This document shows positions 1 through 9,458 of a stretch of DNA of 64,000 nt, piece by piece. The notes under the pieces are model-generated. The model did no database searches. It was not told the origin of the DNA and was given only the letters and a program-made list of their open reading frames with translations. Within the stretch, counting starts at the first letter, position 1. Every line of letters starts with the position of its first letter. The DNA is from Desulfobacterales bacterium. GTDB taxonomy: Bacteria > Desulfobacterota > Desulfobacteria > Desulfobacterales > JANQIE01. Location: positions 1-64,000 of the forward strand of contig JANQIE010000071.1 in the NCBI GenBank assembly GCA_028282295.1. Direction: 5' to 3'. A program made the position numbers and the translations under genes.

Positions 1-1410
1 CCGGTGTCGCCGCGTTGGGAAGTCAGACCGATCAAGACAAAGGACGATTATTACTATGTCACCGTCTCGCGCGCGACCGGCGAGGGCGCCGGGTTTTCGC
101 GAGATGCCGGCATGGATGATATTCGTCAGAAATTCAAACAGACCATAGTAAATAATTGGAATGCCATTATAAGAGGCGAAAATGTACTCCCGGTCGATCC
201 GGCAACCAGAAATGCCGCTCAAGCCCTGGTAGATCACATTGATTCGCTCGGTGATATTCGTTTTGGAAAAATTACAGAAAATCAGGGGGTAGAATTAAGG
301 CGATTGATTCACAATCTGGATGCTGTGAAAACTTCTTTCCCATCCAGCCTGATACCATTGCCAACCATGGCGACATTGATCGACATAGCGGAACGTTTCC
401 CGAAAATCATTGGAACCCCTCATAATAATTTGAGGAGTTTATTTCAGAAAATAAAACTCAATCAAATTGTTACCGCATCCCCGCATACGGCTGATGGACG
501 ATATGCTCTCAGTTATATTTTGTTCAGGAATTTTTGGAGAGCATTCAGTGATAACGATATCAGCATGGATGATGCCAGGAATTTTTTTAATGCCGTTAAC
601 CCCGACGGTATATACCTTCCTCGTTTCAAGCGGTTTAAGGAACAGATGAACACCGGCATGATTGATTTGATCGCAAGAGATAATCAATTAAGAACTGCTT
701 TCAGCAATTTGACGATCGCTCAGCAGCGCAACCTGGGTGTTTTGGATTATGCGGCCCAATCGTTTGTAAACAGAATGGCCGAACTTATGGATGATGTTGT
801 GCGAGACACGCTTAGGCGTAACGGCCTTCCTGATCCTGAAATTTTTGGCATGACGGGGCCGCTCATCAAAAAGATAGAATTTGTGGACGGTAACAGCCAA
901 GGCGGTTTTCATATTCCGAGTCAGGTTTTAACGCTTAATAAATTGTTACAAAACAATAGTGCGGCATTCGCTGCTGCCGCGTTTCATGAGGGATTTGGCC
1001 ACGGTGTCATGGCATTTTTGCGTAAATATGTCGACACGATCGCCGATGCTACCCGGAAAATGGACAACAAAGGAAAAGTTAAAAAATTAATTTCACAACT
1101 TTCAAGCCGGAAAAGAAAGATGCGGCGAATTTTATCCGATGTTCGTGACAATGAATTGTTCAAAAGTCTTTATCAGCAGTCCCGCTTGACCGGTTCGAGT
1201 GATTATCGTGGCGCAATATCTGAAAAAAATTTAAGCGATTTTATGGATCATATGTTTGCTCCAGGTGATACGATTGGCGGCATACCACGTGATACCTTAA
1301 AGCAAATATTGGGTTACCGGGCTTATATTCAATCTCTAAACGAAATCGATGCCCAGTATACATCGGCACGCATTTTAACCGAAACACCCATGTTTTTTCC
1401 GGATGGGTGA
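1..1410 (+). CDS. 3' part of a gene of unknown function with a zincin-like HEGFGH motif (5' truncated by window)
   Basis: The frame is open from the first base, so the real start may lie outside the window; the GTG at 4 is only the first possible start inside it. About 468 residues are visible. I do not recognise the family. The most telling segment is AAFHEGFGHGVMAFL near residue 330, preceded by a stretch (IPSQVLTLNKLL) that resembles the strand-then-helix layout of zinc metallopeptidases. The spacing is HExxxH rather than the classical HExxH; HExxxH is the arrangement of TldD-type peptidases, but nothing else here resembles TldD. The C-terminal third is basic (SSRKRKMRR) and ends without membrane segments. 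Codon use and base composition are clearly AT-richer than the adjacent pgi, which suggests acquired DNA. It could be the C-terminal part of a toxin or effector, but that is inference only. It converges on pgi with a 25-bp gap. Confidence 0.6.
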   Translation, partial: PVSPRWEVRPIKTKDDYYYVTVSRATGEGAGFSRDAGMDDIRQKFKQTIVNNWNAIIRGENVLPVDPATRNAAQALVDHIDSLGDIRFGKITENQGVELRRLIHNLDAVKTSFPSSLIPLPTMATLIDIAERFPKIIGTPHNNLRSLFQKIKLNQIVTASPHTADGRYALSYILFRNFWRAFSDNDISMDDARNFFNAVNPDGIYLPRFKRFKEQMNTGMIDLIARDNQLRTAFSNLTIAQQRNLGVLDYAAQSFVNRMAELMDDVVRDTLRRNGLPDPEIFGMTGPLIKKIEFVDGNSQGGFHIPSQVLTLNKLLQNNSAAFAAAAFHEGFGHGVMAFLRKYVDTIADATRKMDNKGKVKKLISQLSSRKRKMRRILSDVRDNELFKSLYQQSRLTGSSDYRGAISEKNLSDFMDHMFAPGDTIGGIPRDTLKQILGYRAYIQSLNEIDAQYTSARILTETPMFFPDG

Positions 1411-1435
1411 TGTGTCGGTGTGCCGGTGGTGCAGG

Positions 1436-3055
1436 TTAATTCTCCCTGTACAACATTTCGGCGTAATACCGGCTGACCGGATCCAGGGTTTTGAAGGGGG
1501 CGGCGGCGTTGTTGTTTTTGGCGGCGATTTGGGCGCGCAGGTCGCCGGCGATGGTTTTGCCGAGTTGGACGCCGAACTGGTCAAAGGGGTTGATGCCCCA
1601 GATGAAGGCTTCGTAAACGGTTCGGGCTTCATAAAATGCCAGCAGGCCGCCGACGCTTTCCGGGGTCAGGTCGTCCAGGATCAGGGTGGACGAGGGCCGG
1701 TTGCCGTCGAATTGTCTGGCGGGATCGGGATCGCTTTGGCCCAGGGCCAGGGCCATGGGCTGGGCGATGAGGTTGGCCCAGAGTTCCTGGTGGTTGGTGA
1801 CGCCTTTGGAGTGATTCCGGTACTGGGTGTACTGGGGATTGACCACGCCGATGAAATCGATGGGGAAGGGGCGGCCTTGATGGGCCAGTTGGAAAAAGGA
1901 ATGTTGGGCGTTGGTGCCGGGTTCGCCGAAGATGATCGGGCCGGTGGTGACGTCCAGGCGTTCGCCCCGGGCGGTGACGGCTTTGCCGTTGCTTTCCATG
2001 TTCAGTTGCTGGACGTGGGGGGCGAGTTTGCTTAAAGGCGACGCATAGGGGATGACGGCTTGGGCGGGGTAGCCGAGAAAGTTGTGGTTCCAGACCGAGA
2101 GCAGGGCGGCGATGAGCGGCAGGTTGGCGTGCGGGGGGGCTTCGGCGGCATGGCGGTCCATGGCTTCGGCGCCTTTGAGCAAGGCTTCGAACCGGTGCCA
2201 GCCCAGATAGAGGCTCAAGGGGACGCCGCCCACGGCCGAGGTGACGCTGTAGCGGCCGCCGATGAAGTCGAACATGTGAAAGGCGGCCAGGACCGGATTG
2301 GACGGGTCGTCGCCGGGACTGCCCTGGGCGGTGACGGTGACGATGTGGTGGGCCGGGTCGAGGCGGTGGTCTTGCAGGTAGGCGTAAATCTGGGCGGTGT
2401 TGGCCAGGGTTTCGGCGGTGGTGTAGCTTTTGGAGATCACGATCCAAAGGGTGTGGACCGGGTCGATGGTGTCGGCGATGGCCCCGAAATTATGGATGTC
2501 GACGTTGGCGAGATAGTGCAGGGCGATTTTTTTGTCGGCGTAGGCGGCCAGAGCGGTGGAAACGAACTCGGTTCCCAGGTAGGAACCGCCGATGCCCACG
2601 ACCACCACGTGGGTAAAGGGCCGGCCGTCGGCAGCGGTGATGCGGCCTTGGTGCAGTTTGGCGGTAAAGGTGCGGATTTTTTCGCGCACGCTGCGGATTT
2701 CGGACATGATGTCCTGTCCGTCCACGGTTATTGCGTCGTCGTCGAAGCGGCGGGCGGCGGTGTGCAGGGCGGCGCGGTGTTCGGTGGTGTTGACGATGGC
2801 GCCGGAGACCATTTGAGCAAAGCGGGTTTTGAGCTGCCGGTTTTCGGCGAGTTCGAGCAGATGGCCCAGGGTTTGCGCGTCGATCCGCTGACGTGAGAAA
2901 TCGAAAAACAGGCGTTCGGTTTGCAGGGAGAAGTTCTGCAACCGGTCTTGATCCGCCAGCAGGCGGCGCAGGTGGTTTTCAGGCCGGTTCATGGCCTTGG
3001 CACAGGTTGCCAATGTTTTCCAGACGGGCAGTCGGCTTAATTCGAAAGTTTGCAT
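1436..3055 (-). CDS. pgi: Glucose-6-phosphate isomerase
   Basis: A 539-residue protein matching the full length of bacterial phosphoglucose isomerases, which interconvert glucose-6-phosphate and fructose-6-phosphate in the cytoplasm. Recognisable landmarks are the sugar-phosphate-binding SIS region (VVVGIGGSYLGTEFV near 150), the ISKSYTTAETLAN loop, GGRYSVTSAVGG, the catalytic stretch MESNGKAVT, the GEPGTNAQHSFFQLAHQG block and the C-terminal INPFDQFGVQLGK with the conserved Lys. The start at 3055 leads directly into a normal N-terminal region. It stands alone on the minus strand, convergent with the unknown gene on its left and divergent from hypF. The large plus-strand ORFs opposite it are shadows of its high GC content. 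Confidence 0.97.
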   Translation of the reverse strand: MQTFELSRLPVWKTLATCAKAMNRPENHLRRLLADQDRLQNFSLQTERLFFDFSRQRIDAQTLGHLLELAENRQLKTRFAQMVSGAIVNTTEHRAALHTAARRFDDDAITVDGQDIMSEIRSVREKIRTFTAKLHQGRITAADGRPFTHVVVVGIGGSYLGTEFVSTALAAYADKKIALHYLANVDIHNFGAIADTIDPVHTLWIVISKSYTTAETLANTAQIYAYLQDHRLDPAHHIVTVTAQGSPGDDPSNPVLAAFHMFDFIGGRYSVTSAVGGVPLSLYLGWHRFEALLKGAEAMDRHAAEAPPHANLPLIAALLSVWNHNFLGYPAQAVIPYASPLSKLAPHVQQLNMESNGKAVTARGERLDVTTGPIIFGEPGTNAQHSFFQLAHQGRPFPIDFIGVVNPQYTQYRNHSKGVTNHQELWANLIAQPMALALGQSDPDPARQFDGNRPSSTLILDDLTPESVGGLLAFYEARTVYEAFIWGINPFDQFGVQLGKTIAGDLRAQIAAKNNNAAAPFKTLDPVSRYYAEMLYREN

Positions 3056-3376
3056 TTGCTTTCCTGTGAGCGTGTCAATGTTAAAGGTTAATATCGTTTT
3101 GATTCTGGATCCCGGCGTTCATTATCCGGTTATTTTCCAAATGCGATTGTTCTGGTAAAAAATAAATCTCTAGGGTTAAATGTCTACGCTACACGTCTCG
3201 GGTTTTTGACGGGATGCGCAAAGCAACATAAAGCAACATGATTGGGCGTGACGATACTTCATGGCCGGCTCCGGGGTCAATCGTCTATCGCTTCAAGTGC
3301 CGGGGTAACCGCATTTGACATTCGTCCGGATGGTGGGCACGGCCCACCCTATGCCGAGCGGATGGGGGAGCATTTA
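3056..3376. other. Intergenic region between divergent pgi and hypF, with repeat remnants
   Basis: No gene seen. It contains a partial copy of the CCCGGCGTTC repeat near 3108-3117 and a perfect GGTGGGCACGGCCCACC palindrome at 3332-3348, which is also found upstream of the mlaE homologue and near 17.45 kb. The ORF track extends hypF through this palindrome, but that extension is repeat DNA rather than protein. Promoters for both pgi and hypF should lie here; I could not pick convincing boxes. Confidence 0.6.
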
Positions 3377-5665
3377 ATGCGTCTGGCTAAAGTAATCACG
3401 ATTACCGGAATCGTGCAAGGGGTCGGCTTTCGGCCGTTTGTTTATAATCTGGCCCGTGAGCAGGGGCTGGGGGGCTGGGTGCGCAACGACACCGCCGGTG
3501 TGACGCTTTGGGTGGAAGGGCCGTCGCCCGCGCTGGCGGTGTTTGAGCGGACGCTTGCGACAGGGGCGCCGGTGCAGGCGGTTGTTTTTGAGATTGCGGC
3601 CAGGGCGGTTGAACCGCGTGGTTTGGAAGAATTTGAAATTCGCAAAAGCGCTGAACAGGCAGATCAGTTCGTGCCGATTTCACCGGAGGTGGCCACGTGC
3701 GCCGACTGTGTGCGCGAGTTGTTCGATCCGGCGGATCGCCGTTATCGGTATTCGTTTATCAATTGCACCAACTGCGGACCGCGCTTTACGATTGTCGAGG
3801 ATATTCCCTACGATCGACCGCTGACCACCATGGCGCCGTTTGCCATGTGCGCGCAATGCCGTGCGGAGTACGACGATCCGGGCAACCGGCGCTTCCATGC
3901 CCAGCCGAATGCCTGCCCGGTCTGTGGTCCGCGGCTTGAGTTGTTGGATCAATCCGGCAATCCGGTGCCGTGCGCGGATGTTGTCGGTGCGGTGATCGAG
4001 CGTCTGCGTCAAGGCCGGATTGTGGCCATTAAAGGTTTGGGCGGTTATCATCTGGCCTGCGATGCACAAAACGATAAGGCGGTCAAGACGTTGCGGGCGC
4101 GTAAATTCAGAGAGCATAAACCGTTTGCCTTGATGGTTGCGGATGTTCAGGCGGCAAGGGCTCTGGGCGATGTGGACCCGGCCGGGGAAGCGCTTTTGAG
4201 CGGCACGGTGCGGCCGATTGTGCTGTTGCGCAGACGACCGGATGCGCCGGTGAGCGAGGCGGTGGCGCCGGGGCAAATGGATCTTGGCGTGATGCTGCCC
4301 TACACGCCGCTGCATCATGTGCTGCTGGCCGAAGCCGGTATGATCCTGGTGATGACCAGCGGCAATATCAGTGACGAGCCGATCGCTTTTCGAGATGACG
4401 AGGCGTTGCGGCGTCTTAATGGGCTTGCCGATTACTTCCTGGTGCACGACCGCCGGATTCACATCCGCACGGATGACTCGGTGGTGCGGGTGGTTGCGGA
4501 CAAACCGCTGGTGCTGCGCCGTTCGCGCGGGTATGCGCCGCATCCGTTGATCCTGCCGTTTGAATTCAAGGCGCCGATCCTGGCTTGCGGGGCGGAATTG
4601 AAGAACACGTTTTGTCTGACACGCAAGCGGTTTGCGTTTCTGAGTCATCATATCGGTGATCTTGAAAATCTGGAGACCATCGAGGCGTTTGAACAGGGGA
4701 TCGCCCATTTTCAACGGATTTTCAACACGACCCCGGCGTGTCTGGCCCATGATCATCACCCGGAGTATTTGGCGACCAAGTATGCCCTGGCCCGCGACGA
4801 CATCCCCAGGATCGGTGTGCAGCACCACCATGCCCATATTGTCGGATGCATGGGCGAGAACAATGTGACCGCGCCGGTGATCGGGGTCGCGTTTGACGGC
4901 ACCGGTTACGGCGATGACGGGCATATCTGGGGCGGGGAGTTTCTGGTGTGCGACGATCGGGATTATAGACGCGCGGCCCATCTGCAATATGTGCCGTTGC
5001 CGGGGGGCGCAAAGGCGATCAAGGAGCCCTGGCGCATGGCGGCGGTTTATCTTCACAAGGTCTTCGGTGACGGCATGTGGGATCTGCCGCTTGCGTTTGT
5101 GCGCGATTTGGATCGCGCGCGGTGGCGCTTGATCGCGCGGATGATTCAACAACAGGTCAACACGCCGCAGACCTCCAGCGCCGGACGGTTGTTCGATGCG
5201 GTTTCAGCCTTGACCGGGATTTGCCGGGAGGCGTTTTACGAAGGGCAGGCGGCCGTTGAACTGGAAATGGCGGCCGGGGATGATGACCGGGTGTACGAAT
5301 TTGATTCCCGTAGCGAAGCGGGTAAAACCGTGGTGCTGCCGGATGCCGTGATTGAAGGAATTGTTGCCGATCTGATTGAAGGGGAGTCCAGGGGGGTGAT
5401 TGCGGCGCGGTTTCACAATACCGTGGCGGCGTTGATCGCGTCCCAGTGTGATCAACTTCGCCGGGAGACCGGCATTACGACCGTGGCGTTGAGCGGCGGC
5501 TGTTTTCAGAACATGCGGCTTACACGGCGGGTCTTGGCGTTATTGACGGCAAACGGCTTTAGTGTTCTGACCCACCGGCACGTGCCGCCCAACGACGGCG
5601 GGCTGTCCCTGGGGCAAGCGATTGTCGCCAACCGCAGGTTGGACACCTCAATTCTCAATTCTTAA
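3377..5665 (+). CDS. hypF: Carbamoyltransferase HypF (hydrogenase maturation)
   Basis: HypF uses carbamoyl phosphate and ATP to make the thiocarbamate on HypE that becomes the CN ligands of [NiFe]-hydrogenases. All domains are present: acylphosphatase domain (residues 5-90, GIVQGVGFRPFVYNL), two zinc-finger motifs (CADC...CTNC and CAQC...CPVC, about 105-185), a YrdC-like domain (from about 195), and a Kae1-like domain with the HHHAH metal motif (QHHHAHIVG) and VAFDGTGYG. I start it at ATG 3377, preceded by GGGGAG, giving 762 residues, a normal length; the ORF-track start at 3242 would add about 45 residues translated from an intergenic palindrome. No other hyp or hydrogenase gene lies in the window, so it is an isolated maturation gene here. 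Confidence 0.95.
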   Translation: MRLAKVITITGIVQGVGFRPFVYNLAREQGLGGWVRNDTAGVTLWVEGPSPALAVFERTLATGAPVQAVVFEIAARAVEPRGLEEFEIRKSAEQADQFVPISPEVATCADCVRELFDPADRRYRYSFINCTNCGPRFTIVEDIPYDRPLTTMAPFAMCAQCRAEYDDPGNRRFHAQPNACPVCGPRLELLDQSGNPVPCADVVGAVIERLRQGRIVAIKGLGGYHLACDAQNDKAVKTLRARKFREHKPFALMVADVQAARALGDVDPAGEALLSGTVRPIVLLRRRPDAPVSEAVAPGQMDLGVMLPYTPLHHVLLAEAGMILVMTSGNISDEPIAFRDDEALRRLNGLADYFLVHDRRIHIRTDDSVVRVVADKPLVLRRSRGYAPHPLILPFEFKAPILACGAELKNTFCLTRKRFAFLSHHIGDLENLETIEAFEQGIAHFQRIFNTTPACLAHDHHPEYLATKYALARDDIPRIGVQHHHAHIVGCMGENNVTAPVIGVAFDGTGYGDDGHIWGGEFLVCDDRDYRRAAHLQYVPLPGGAKAIKEPWRMAAVYLHKVFGDGMWDLPLAFVRDLDRARWRLIARMIQQQVNTPQTSSAGRLFDAVSALTGICREAFYEGQAAVELEMAAGDDDRVYEFDSRSEAGKTVVLPDAVIEGIVADLIEGESRGVIAARFHNTVAALIASQCDQLRRETGITTVALSGGCFQNMRLTRRVLALLTANGFSVLTHRHVPPNDGGLSLGQAIVANRRLDTSILNS

Positions 5666-5675
5666 TTGCAGTTTC

Positions 5676-6743
5676 TTAGTTGCAGTTAATCAGGTTGATC
5701 TCGCGCACCGCTGTCTGCATATGCGTCATGACCGCTTCGATTTGCGCGTATTTCAGGCCCAGGGCTTTTGTCGACCGACAGTCGACTTGAATGGTCTCGT
5801 CTTCTTCGTGGGCCTGACAATTCCAATGCGCCAAATCATCGGCCAAATGCAGGATATGGGCGAATTTACCGACCGAGGCCCGCTCCGGTTGGTGATGGTA
5901 GCGGATCGCCAGGGTCAGGTTTTTAGGGAAGTTCCATCGTTCACATATCCAGGCGGCCATTTGGGCGTGATCGAAACCGAGCACCTGTTTTTCGGCGCGC
6001 AGAAAATCGTTTTTGTTTGCTTGTAATATACTTTCCACCAAGTCTTTTCTTTCCACGATATGGGTATCCAGGACGAGTTTGCCCACATCGTGAATGAGCC
6101 CGGCGGCAAAGGCGTCGCTTTCAACGTCCGGATTTTTCATTTTGGCGATGGCGCGCGAGGCAAAGGCCACGGCCAGGGAGTGCTCGAACATGAAGCCCGG
6201 GTCGAGATCGTAGCCTTCAAGATGTTTGTTCAACATGCTGTTGGCACCGGCTACCATGATCAGTTCGCTGATGGTTTTGAACCCCAGGACCACCGAGGCC
6301 CGGCGAATCGAACCGACCTTGCCGGCCATGCCGTAGTAGGCTGAATTAGCGAGTTTGAGCACCAGGGTGGCGATGGCCTGATCCGATTCAATTGCCTGCG
6401 ACAGTTCCTTGAAGCCTTTCTTGGGATCGGTCATGGCTTCCCTGGCTTTTAGAATTATGTGCGGGATCGGCGGTAGATTCTTAAGGTGTTTGAAGATTTT
6501 GGTTTTGAGTTCATCGCCTTTTGGATAGTTGGGGTGTTGGGTTTGCGATTCGTCGACGGTCTGCGAATCGTTGGCCGCCGCTTCTTCGGCCGGTGGATCC
6601 GGGTCGTCGGGCGTGGCCCCGGTTAAATCGAGGTCGATCATTGTTTGGCAGGATGGACACGGAAAAGAGATTTCTTTACCGAAGGGCAGACGCTCATCCG
6701 GTATGTCATAGGCGGATTGACACTGGCTGCATTGCACGTTCAT
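5676..6743 (-). CDS. Zinc-ribbon HDOD domain signalling protein
   Basis: The 355-residue protein opens with an MJ0042-type zinc ribbon (CSQCQSAYDIPDERLPF...CPSC, residues 5-37), then an acidic, proline-rich linker, then an HDOD domain from about residue 85 (LPPIPHIILKAREAMTD, ANSAYYG, RRASVVLGFKTISELIM, AGLIHDVGKLVLDTHI). HDOD proteins are output or scaffold modules of bacterial signalling, and MJ0042 ribbons are common at the N-terminus of delta-proteobacterial regulators. The gene is convergent with hypF (10-bp gap) and lies upstream of no obvious operon partner. A second HDOD domain in this window is fused to adenylate cyclase at 17.6 kb. The molecular target is unknown. Confidence 0.88.
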   Translation of the reverse strand: MNVQCSQCQSAYDIPDERLPFGKEISFPCPSCQTMIDLDLTGATPDDPDPPAEEAAANDSQTVDESQTQHPNYPKGDELKTKIFKHLKNLPPIPHIILKAREAMTDPKKGFKELSQAIESDQAIATLVLKLANSAYYGMAGKVGSIRRASVVLGFKTISELIMVAGANSMLNKHLEGYDLDPGFMFEHSLAVAFASRAIAKMKNPDVESDAFAAGLIHDVGKLVLDTHIVERKDLVESILQANKNDFLRAEKQVLGFDHAQMAAWICERWNFPKNLTLAIRYHHQPERASVGKFAHILHLADDLAHWNCQAHEEDETIQVDCRSTKALGLKYAQIEAVMTHMQTAVREINLINCN

Positions 6744-6924
6744 GGCAAAACCTGTAAATCTGTCGTATCTTTAGTTGGTTATCAACCGGGGTTAATTGAA
6801 AATTGGACTTTTGCAAGTGCTCACAACGTCTTTGCTGTTTTTATATCGGCAATAATTTGAATTTATTTAAAAAAATTGTTGTCTTGCGAATCAATCGAAT
6901 CGGTTTGGGCTGCTTGCGTGGTCT

Positions 6925-7566
6925 TTATTTGTTCAAGGTGTTGTAGACGTCGGTGGCAATTTGAGCCGAAGCTGCGGACATGGCCCGGCTCATGGCGGCG
7001 GCCAACGCCTCGGGAGATGGTTGTGTGCATGGGTGTGTGGTCCGATAGGTCTTTTGCAGCAGGATTTGCCGGCTGACATCTTTTTGTTGGGGGTTGGTCA
7101 GCAGAATGCTGATCTCCAACAGGGCAAAATGGCCGTCGGTGGTTTTGCGTTCCACAAATTCTTCCACGTTGCCCTCCAGGCGATGGGTGGCGCGGCCCTG
7201 GTGTTCGGCCCCCAACACCCCTTTGAACAGGCCGCTTTGTTTCAGGTCGCGCACCAGGTGGTAGCCGACCAGATCGCTGGGGGCCGCGTACCATTTGTGA
7301 TAGCTGTAGGCGGTGCGCCGGTAGGGCTGATCGCTGAACAGCATCTGGGTATTTTGGTAAAGGGGGGATGAGCGGAAGCGTTCGATGCGCAGCAGAACGT
7401 CCAGCGGACCGGTGGACGCGGTTGCAGGCGGCGGGTATTCCAGGCTGTACCGCTGAATTTTCAAAGGGGGTTGTTTCAGGTTCAGGTCGACACACCCCAG
7501 GTGCTGGACAAGCGTGAAGATGACGATGATAAGACCGGTTGTTTTCCGGATAGGCTTAAACACCAA
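6925..7566 (-). CDS. ABC-type transport auxiliary lipoprotein (PqiC/Mce-associated family)
   Basis: A 213-residue protein with an N-terminal hydrophobic segment (TTGLIIVIFTLVQHLGC) ending in a cysteine that would be the lipidation site; the lipobox is atypical (His at -3). The mature part has the fold pattern of the ABC_trans_aux family (YSLEYPPP near the start, SDQPYRRTAYSYHKWYAAPSDLV in the middle, a C-terminal helix with AAAMSRAMSAASAQIATDVY). These lipoproteins sit at the outer membrane and complete Mce-type lipid transport systems. It is the last gene of the mla-like operon, 12 bp after mlaD. The overlapping ORF 6863-7495 in another frame is a shadow. Confidence 0.85.
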   Translation of the reverse strand: MVFKPIRKTTGLIIVIFTLVQHLGCVDLNLKQPPLKIQRYSLEYPPPATASTGPLDVLLRIERFRSSPLYQNTQMLFSDQPYRRTAYSYHKWYAAPSDLVGYHLVRDLKQSGLFKGVLGAEHQGRATHRLEGNVEEFVERKTTDGHFALLEISILLTNPQQKDVSRQILLQKTYRTTHPCTQPSPEALAAAMSRAMSAASAQIATDVYNTLNK

Positions 7567-7578
7567 GGGGGCACCTCG

Positions 7579-8616
7579 CTATCGATCCTGACGGGTTTCC
7601 GGTTGAAGGTCTTTTTGGCGCTGCGGCGCCGGCGGTTGGCCGAATACCAATTGAGAGGGTTGTTCGGCCAATGGCTCCAGGAAACGGTTCATGGCGTCGA
7701 CGGTGCGCGCCAATTGGTCGAGTTGCGTGAGCATATTGCGTTGAAAGTGGGCCAGCCGGTCGTCGGTGTTGTTGATCAACAAGTTACCCTGTTCGATCAT
7801 GCTCGCGGTGCCGGCGACGGTTTGGCGAAAGTCCGCGACAGCTTCTTTGATGCCGGCTTTGTTCTCCGAGACCACTTGATTGAAGTCATCGAGCGTCGTG
7901 TTGGCGCGCGCCACGGTGTCGGCGGCATTTTGAGCCATTTCCCGGAAGGATTCGGACGCCTCTTTGAAAGAGGTCAACATGGCGTTCCAGATTTGCGGGT
8001 CCAGGGCGTTTTCAGCGTTGTTCAAAGCGGCGCGGGCATCTTTGGAGATGTCACGGATGCCGGCGTGGTCCACGGCCTGCCGGATGCTGCCCAATGTGTC
8101 CTTGATTTGATTGGATATGCCCTGAACATCGATGGCAACGATGTTTGCCAGGGCTTTTTCGAGATCGTCGAAGATCACTTTGATGTTGGAGTGGCGGGTG
8201 GCGATGACCGGATACTTGGCCGGAAAATCAATTTTAGGGGAGACATCCGGCATGTCGGCTGTTTTGCGTTCGATTTCAACGAACATGATGCCGGTGATGC
8301 CCACCGACTTGAGTTGGGCGACCATGTCATTTTGTAGCTGCTCGTTGCTCAGGTCCGACTCGATGTTCAACACCACCTGGATCAGGTTGATGTCCGGGGC
8401 CACTCCGATGCTCTCGACCCGGCCGATGGACACGCCGCGGTATTTCACCGGCGAGTCCTTGCCCAACCCCTGGACCGACTCATCGAAATAGGCCACCATG
8501 CGGCGACCCTGCTCCAGGTAGTTGGACATGCCCAGCCAGATTACCACCATTGTGATCACCACCAGGCCAAAGGCGACAAACAGGCCGACGGTAAATTTGG
8601 TTTTCAGTGAAGCCAT
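7579..8616 (-). CDS. mlaD: MlaD-type MCE domain protein (lipid ABC transporter substrate-binding subunit)
   Basis: 345 residues with one N-terminal membrane anchor (KFTVGLFVAFGLVVITMVVIWLG) followed by an MCE domain (about 37-118, AYFDESVQGLGKDSPVKYRGVSIGRVESI) and a long, probably coiled C-terminal periplasmic region rich in Ala/Gln/Asp (about 150-310). MCE proteins form hexameric rings that bind phospholipids between inner and outer membrane. It sits 3 bp after the ATPase gene and 12 bp before the lipoprotein gene, so it belongs to one transcription unit. At 345 residues it is longer than E. coli MlaD (about 180), as is usual in lineages where the ring carries a helical needle-like extension. 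Confidence 0.93.
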   Translation of the reverse strand: MASLKTKFTVGLFVAFGLVVITMVVIWLGMSNYLEQGRRMVAYFDESVQGLGKDSPVKYRGVSIGRVESIGVAPDINLIQVVLNIESDLSNEQLQNDMVAQLKSVGITGIMFVEIERKTADMPDVSPKIDFPAKYPVIATRHSNIKVIFDDLEKALANIVAIDVQGISNQIKDTLGSIRQAVDHAGIRDISKDARAALNNAENALDPQIWNAMLTSFKEASESFREMAQNAADTVARANTTLDDFNQVVSENKAGIKEAVADFRQTVAGTASMIEQGNLLINNTDDRLAHFQRNMLTQLDQLARTVDAMNRFLEPLAEQPSQLVFGQPPAPQRQKDLQPETRQDR

Positions 8617-8619
8617 GGG

Positions 8620-9387
8620 TTAATTCAGGACACTTGTTTCTGATTGACGGTTGAAAAATCGCCGCACTGCCGGGTTGTCGCTATGGTCGCGCAGTTGTTC
8701 GGGAGAGCCTTCGGCGATAATGCCCTTGGCGTCTTTGGCGAGCATGATGACGCGCTGGGCGACCCTGAAGACGCTGGCCAGCTCATGGGTCACGATAACC
8801 ATGGTGGTTCCCAGGGTCCGGTTGATATCCAGGATCAGCTCGTCGATGCCGGCGGCAGTGACCGGATCGAGACCGGCGCCGGGTTCGTCCAGGAACAGGA
8901 TCTTGGGGCTCAGGGCCATGGCCCTGGCCAGACCGGCCCGTTTTTTCATGCCGCCGCTGATTTCGTGCGGCATGTGATTTTCATAACCGCCCAGGTTGAC
9001 CCGACACAGCCGCAGGCGGACCATTTCTTCGATTTGCGCCGCCGGCAGGCCGGTGTATTCGGCCAGGGGCAGGGCCACGTTTTCTGCGACCGTCATCGAC
9101 CCGAACAGGGCCGCGCCCTGGAACAGGATACCGATTTTTTTGAGTATCTTTGCAAAGGCCGCGTCGCCGCAAGTGCAGATGTCGACGCCGTCGAGCAGTA
9201 CTTTCCCGGCGTGGGGGGGATCCAGCCCCACGATGTGCCGCAGCAAGGTTGTCTTGCCGCAGCCGCTGCCGCCCAGGATCACGAAGATCTCGCCTTCGGC
9301 GACCTGGAAATTGATCTGGTCGAGAATGCGGTCACTGCCGTACTGGGCGATTAGATCTTTAACTTGGATGATGGGCCGATTTGCCAT
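8620..9387 (-). CDS. mlaF: MlaF-type ABC transporter ATP-binding protein
   Basis: 255 residues with all ABC ATPase motifs: Walker A GGSGCGKTT (about 36), the Q-loop ILFQGAALFGSMTVAENVALPL typical of the Mla/Ttg2A family, signature EISGGMKKRAGLARA (about 145), Walker B KILFLDEPGAGLD and the H-loop IVTHELASV. It powers phospholipid movement by the MlaE permease in the inner membrane. It lies between mlaE (71-bp gap) and mlaD (3-bp gap) on the minus strand. The product is full-length. Confidence 0.95.
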   Translation of the reverse strand: MANRPIIQVKDLIAQYGSDRILDQINFQVAEGEIFVILGGSGCGKTTLLRHIVGLDPPHAGKVLLDGVDICTCGDAAFAKILKKIGILFQGAALFGSMTVAENVALPLAEYTGLPAAQIEEMVRLRLCRVNLGGYENHMPHEISGGMKKRAGLARAMALSPKILFLDEPGAGLDPVTAAGIDELILDINRTLGTTMVIVTHELASVFRVAQRVIMLAKDAKGIIAEGSPEQLRDHSDNPAVRRFFNRQSETSVLN

Positions 9388-9458
9388 ACACGACCTGATT
9401 GCCGGAACTTGATCTAGTATCGGTATAACCGATCAGGATATAAAGATATTTTTCATGA

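Noticed and set aside
1403-2896. Plus-strand ORFs of 210 and 278 aa opposite pgi
   Set aside because: Composition is Gly/Val/Asp-rich with no domain; they are antisense shadows of the GC-rich pgi codons.
3680-5152. 490-aa minus-strand ORF opposite hypF
   Set aside because: Low-complexity Arg/His/Gln sequence without motifs, fully inside a well-recognised gene; shadow ORF.
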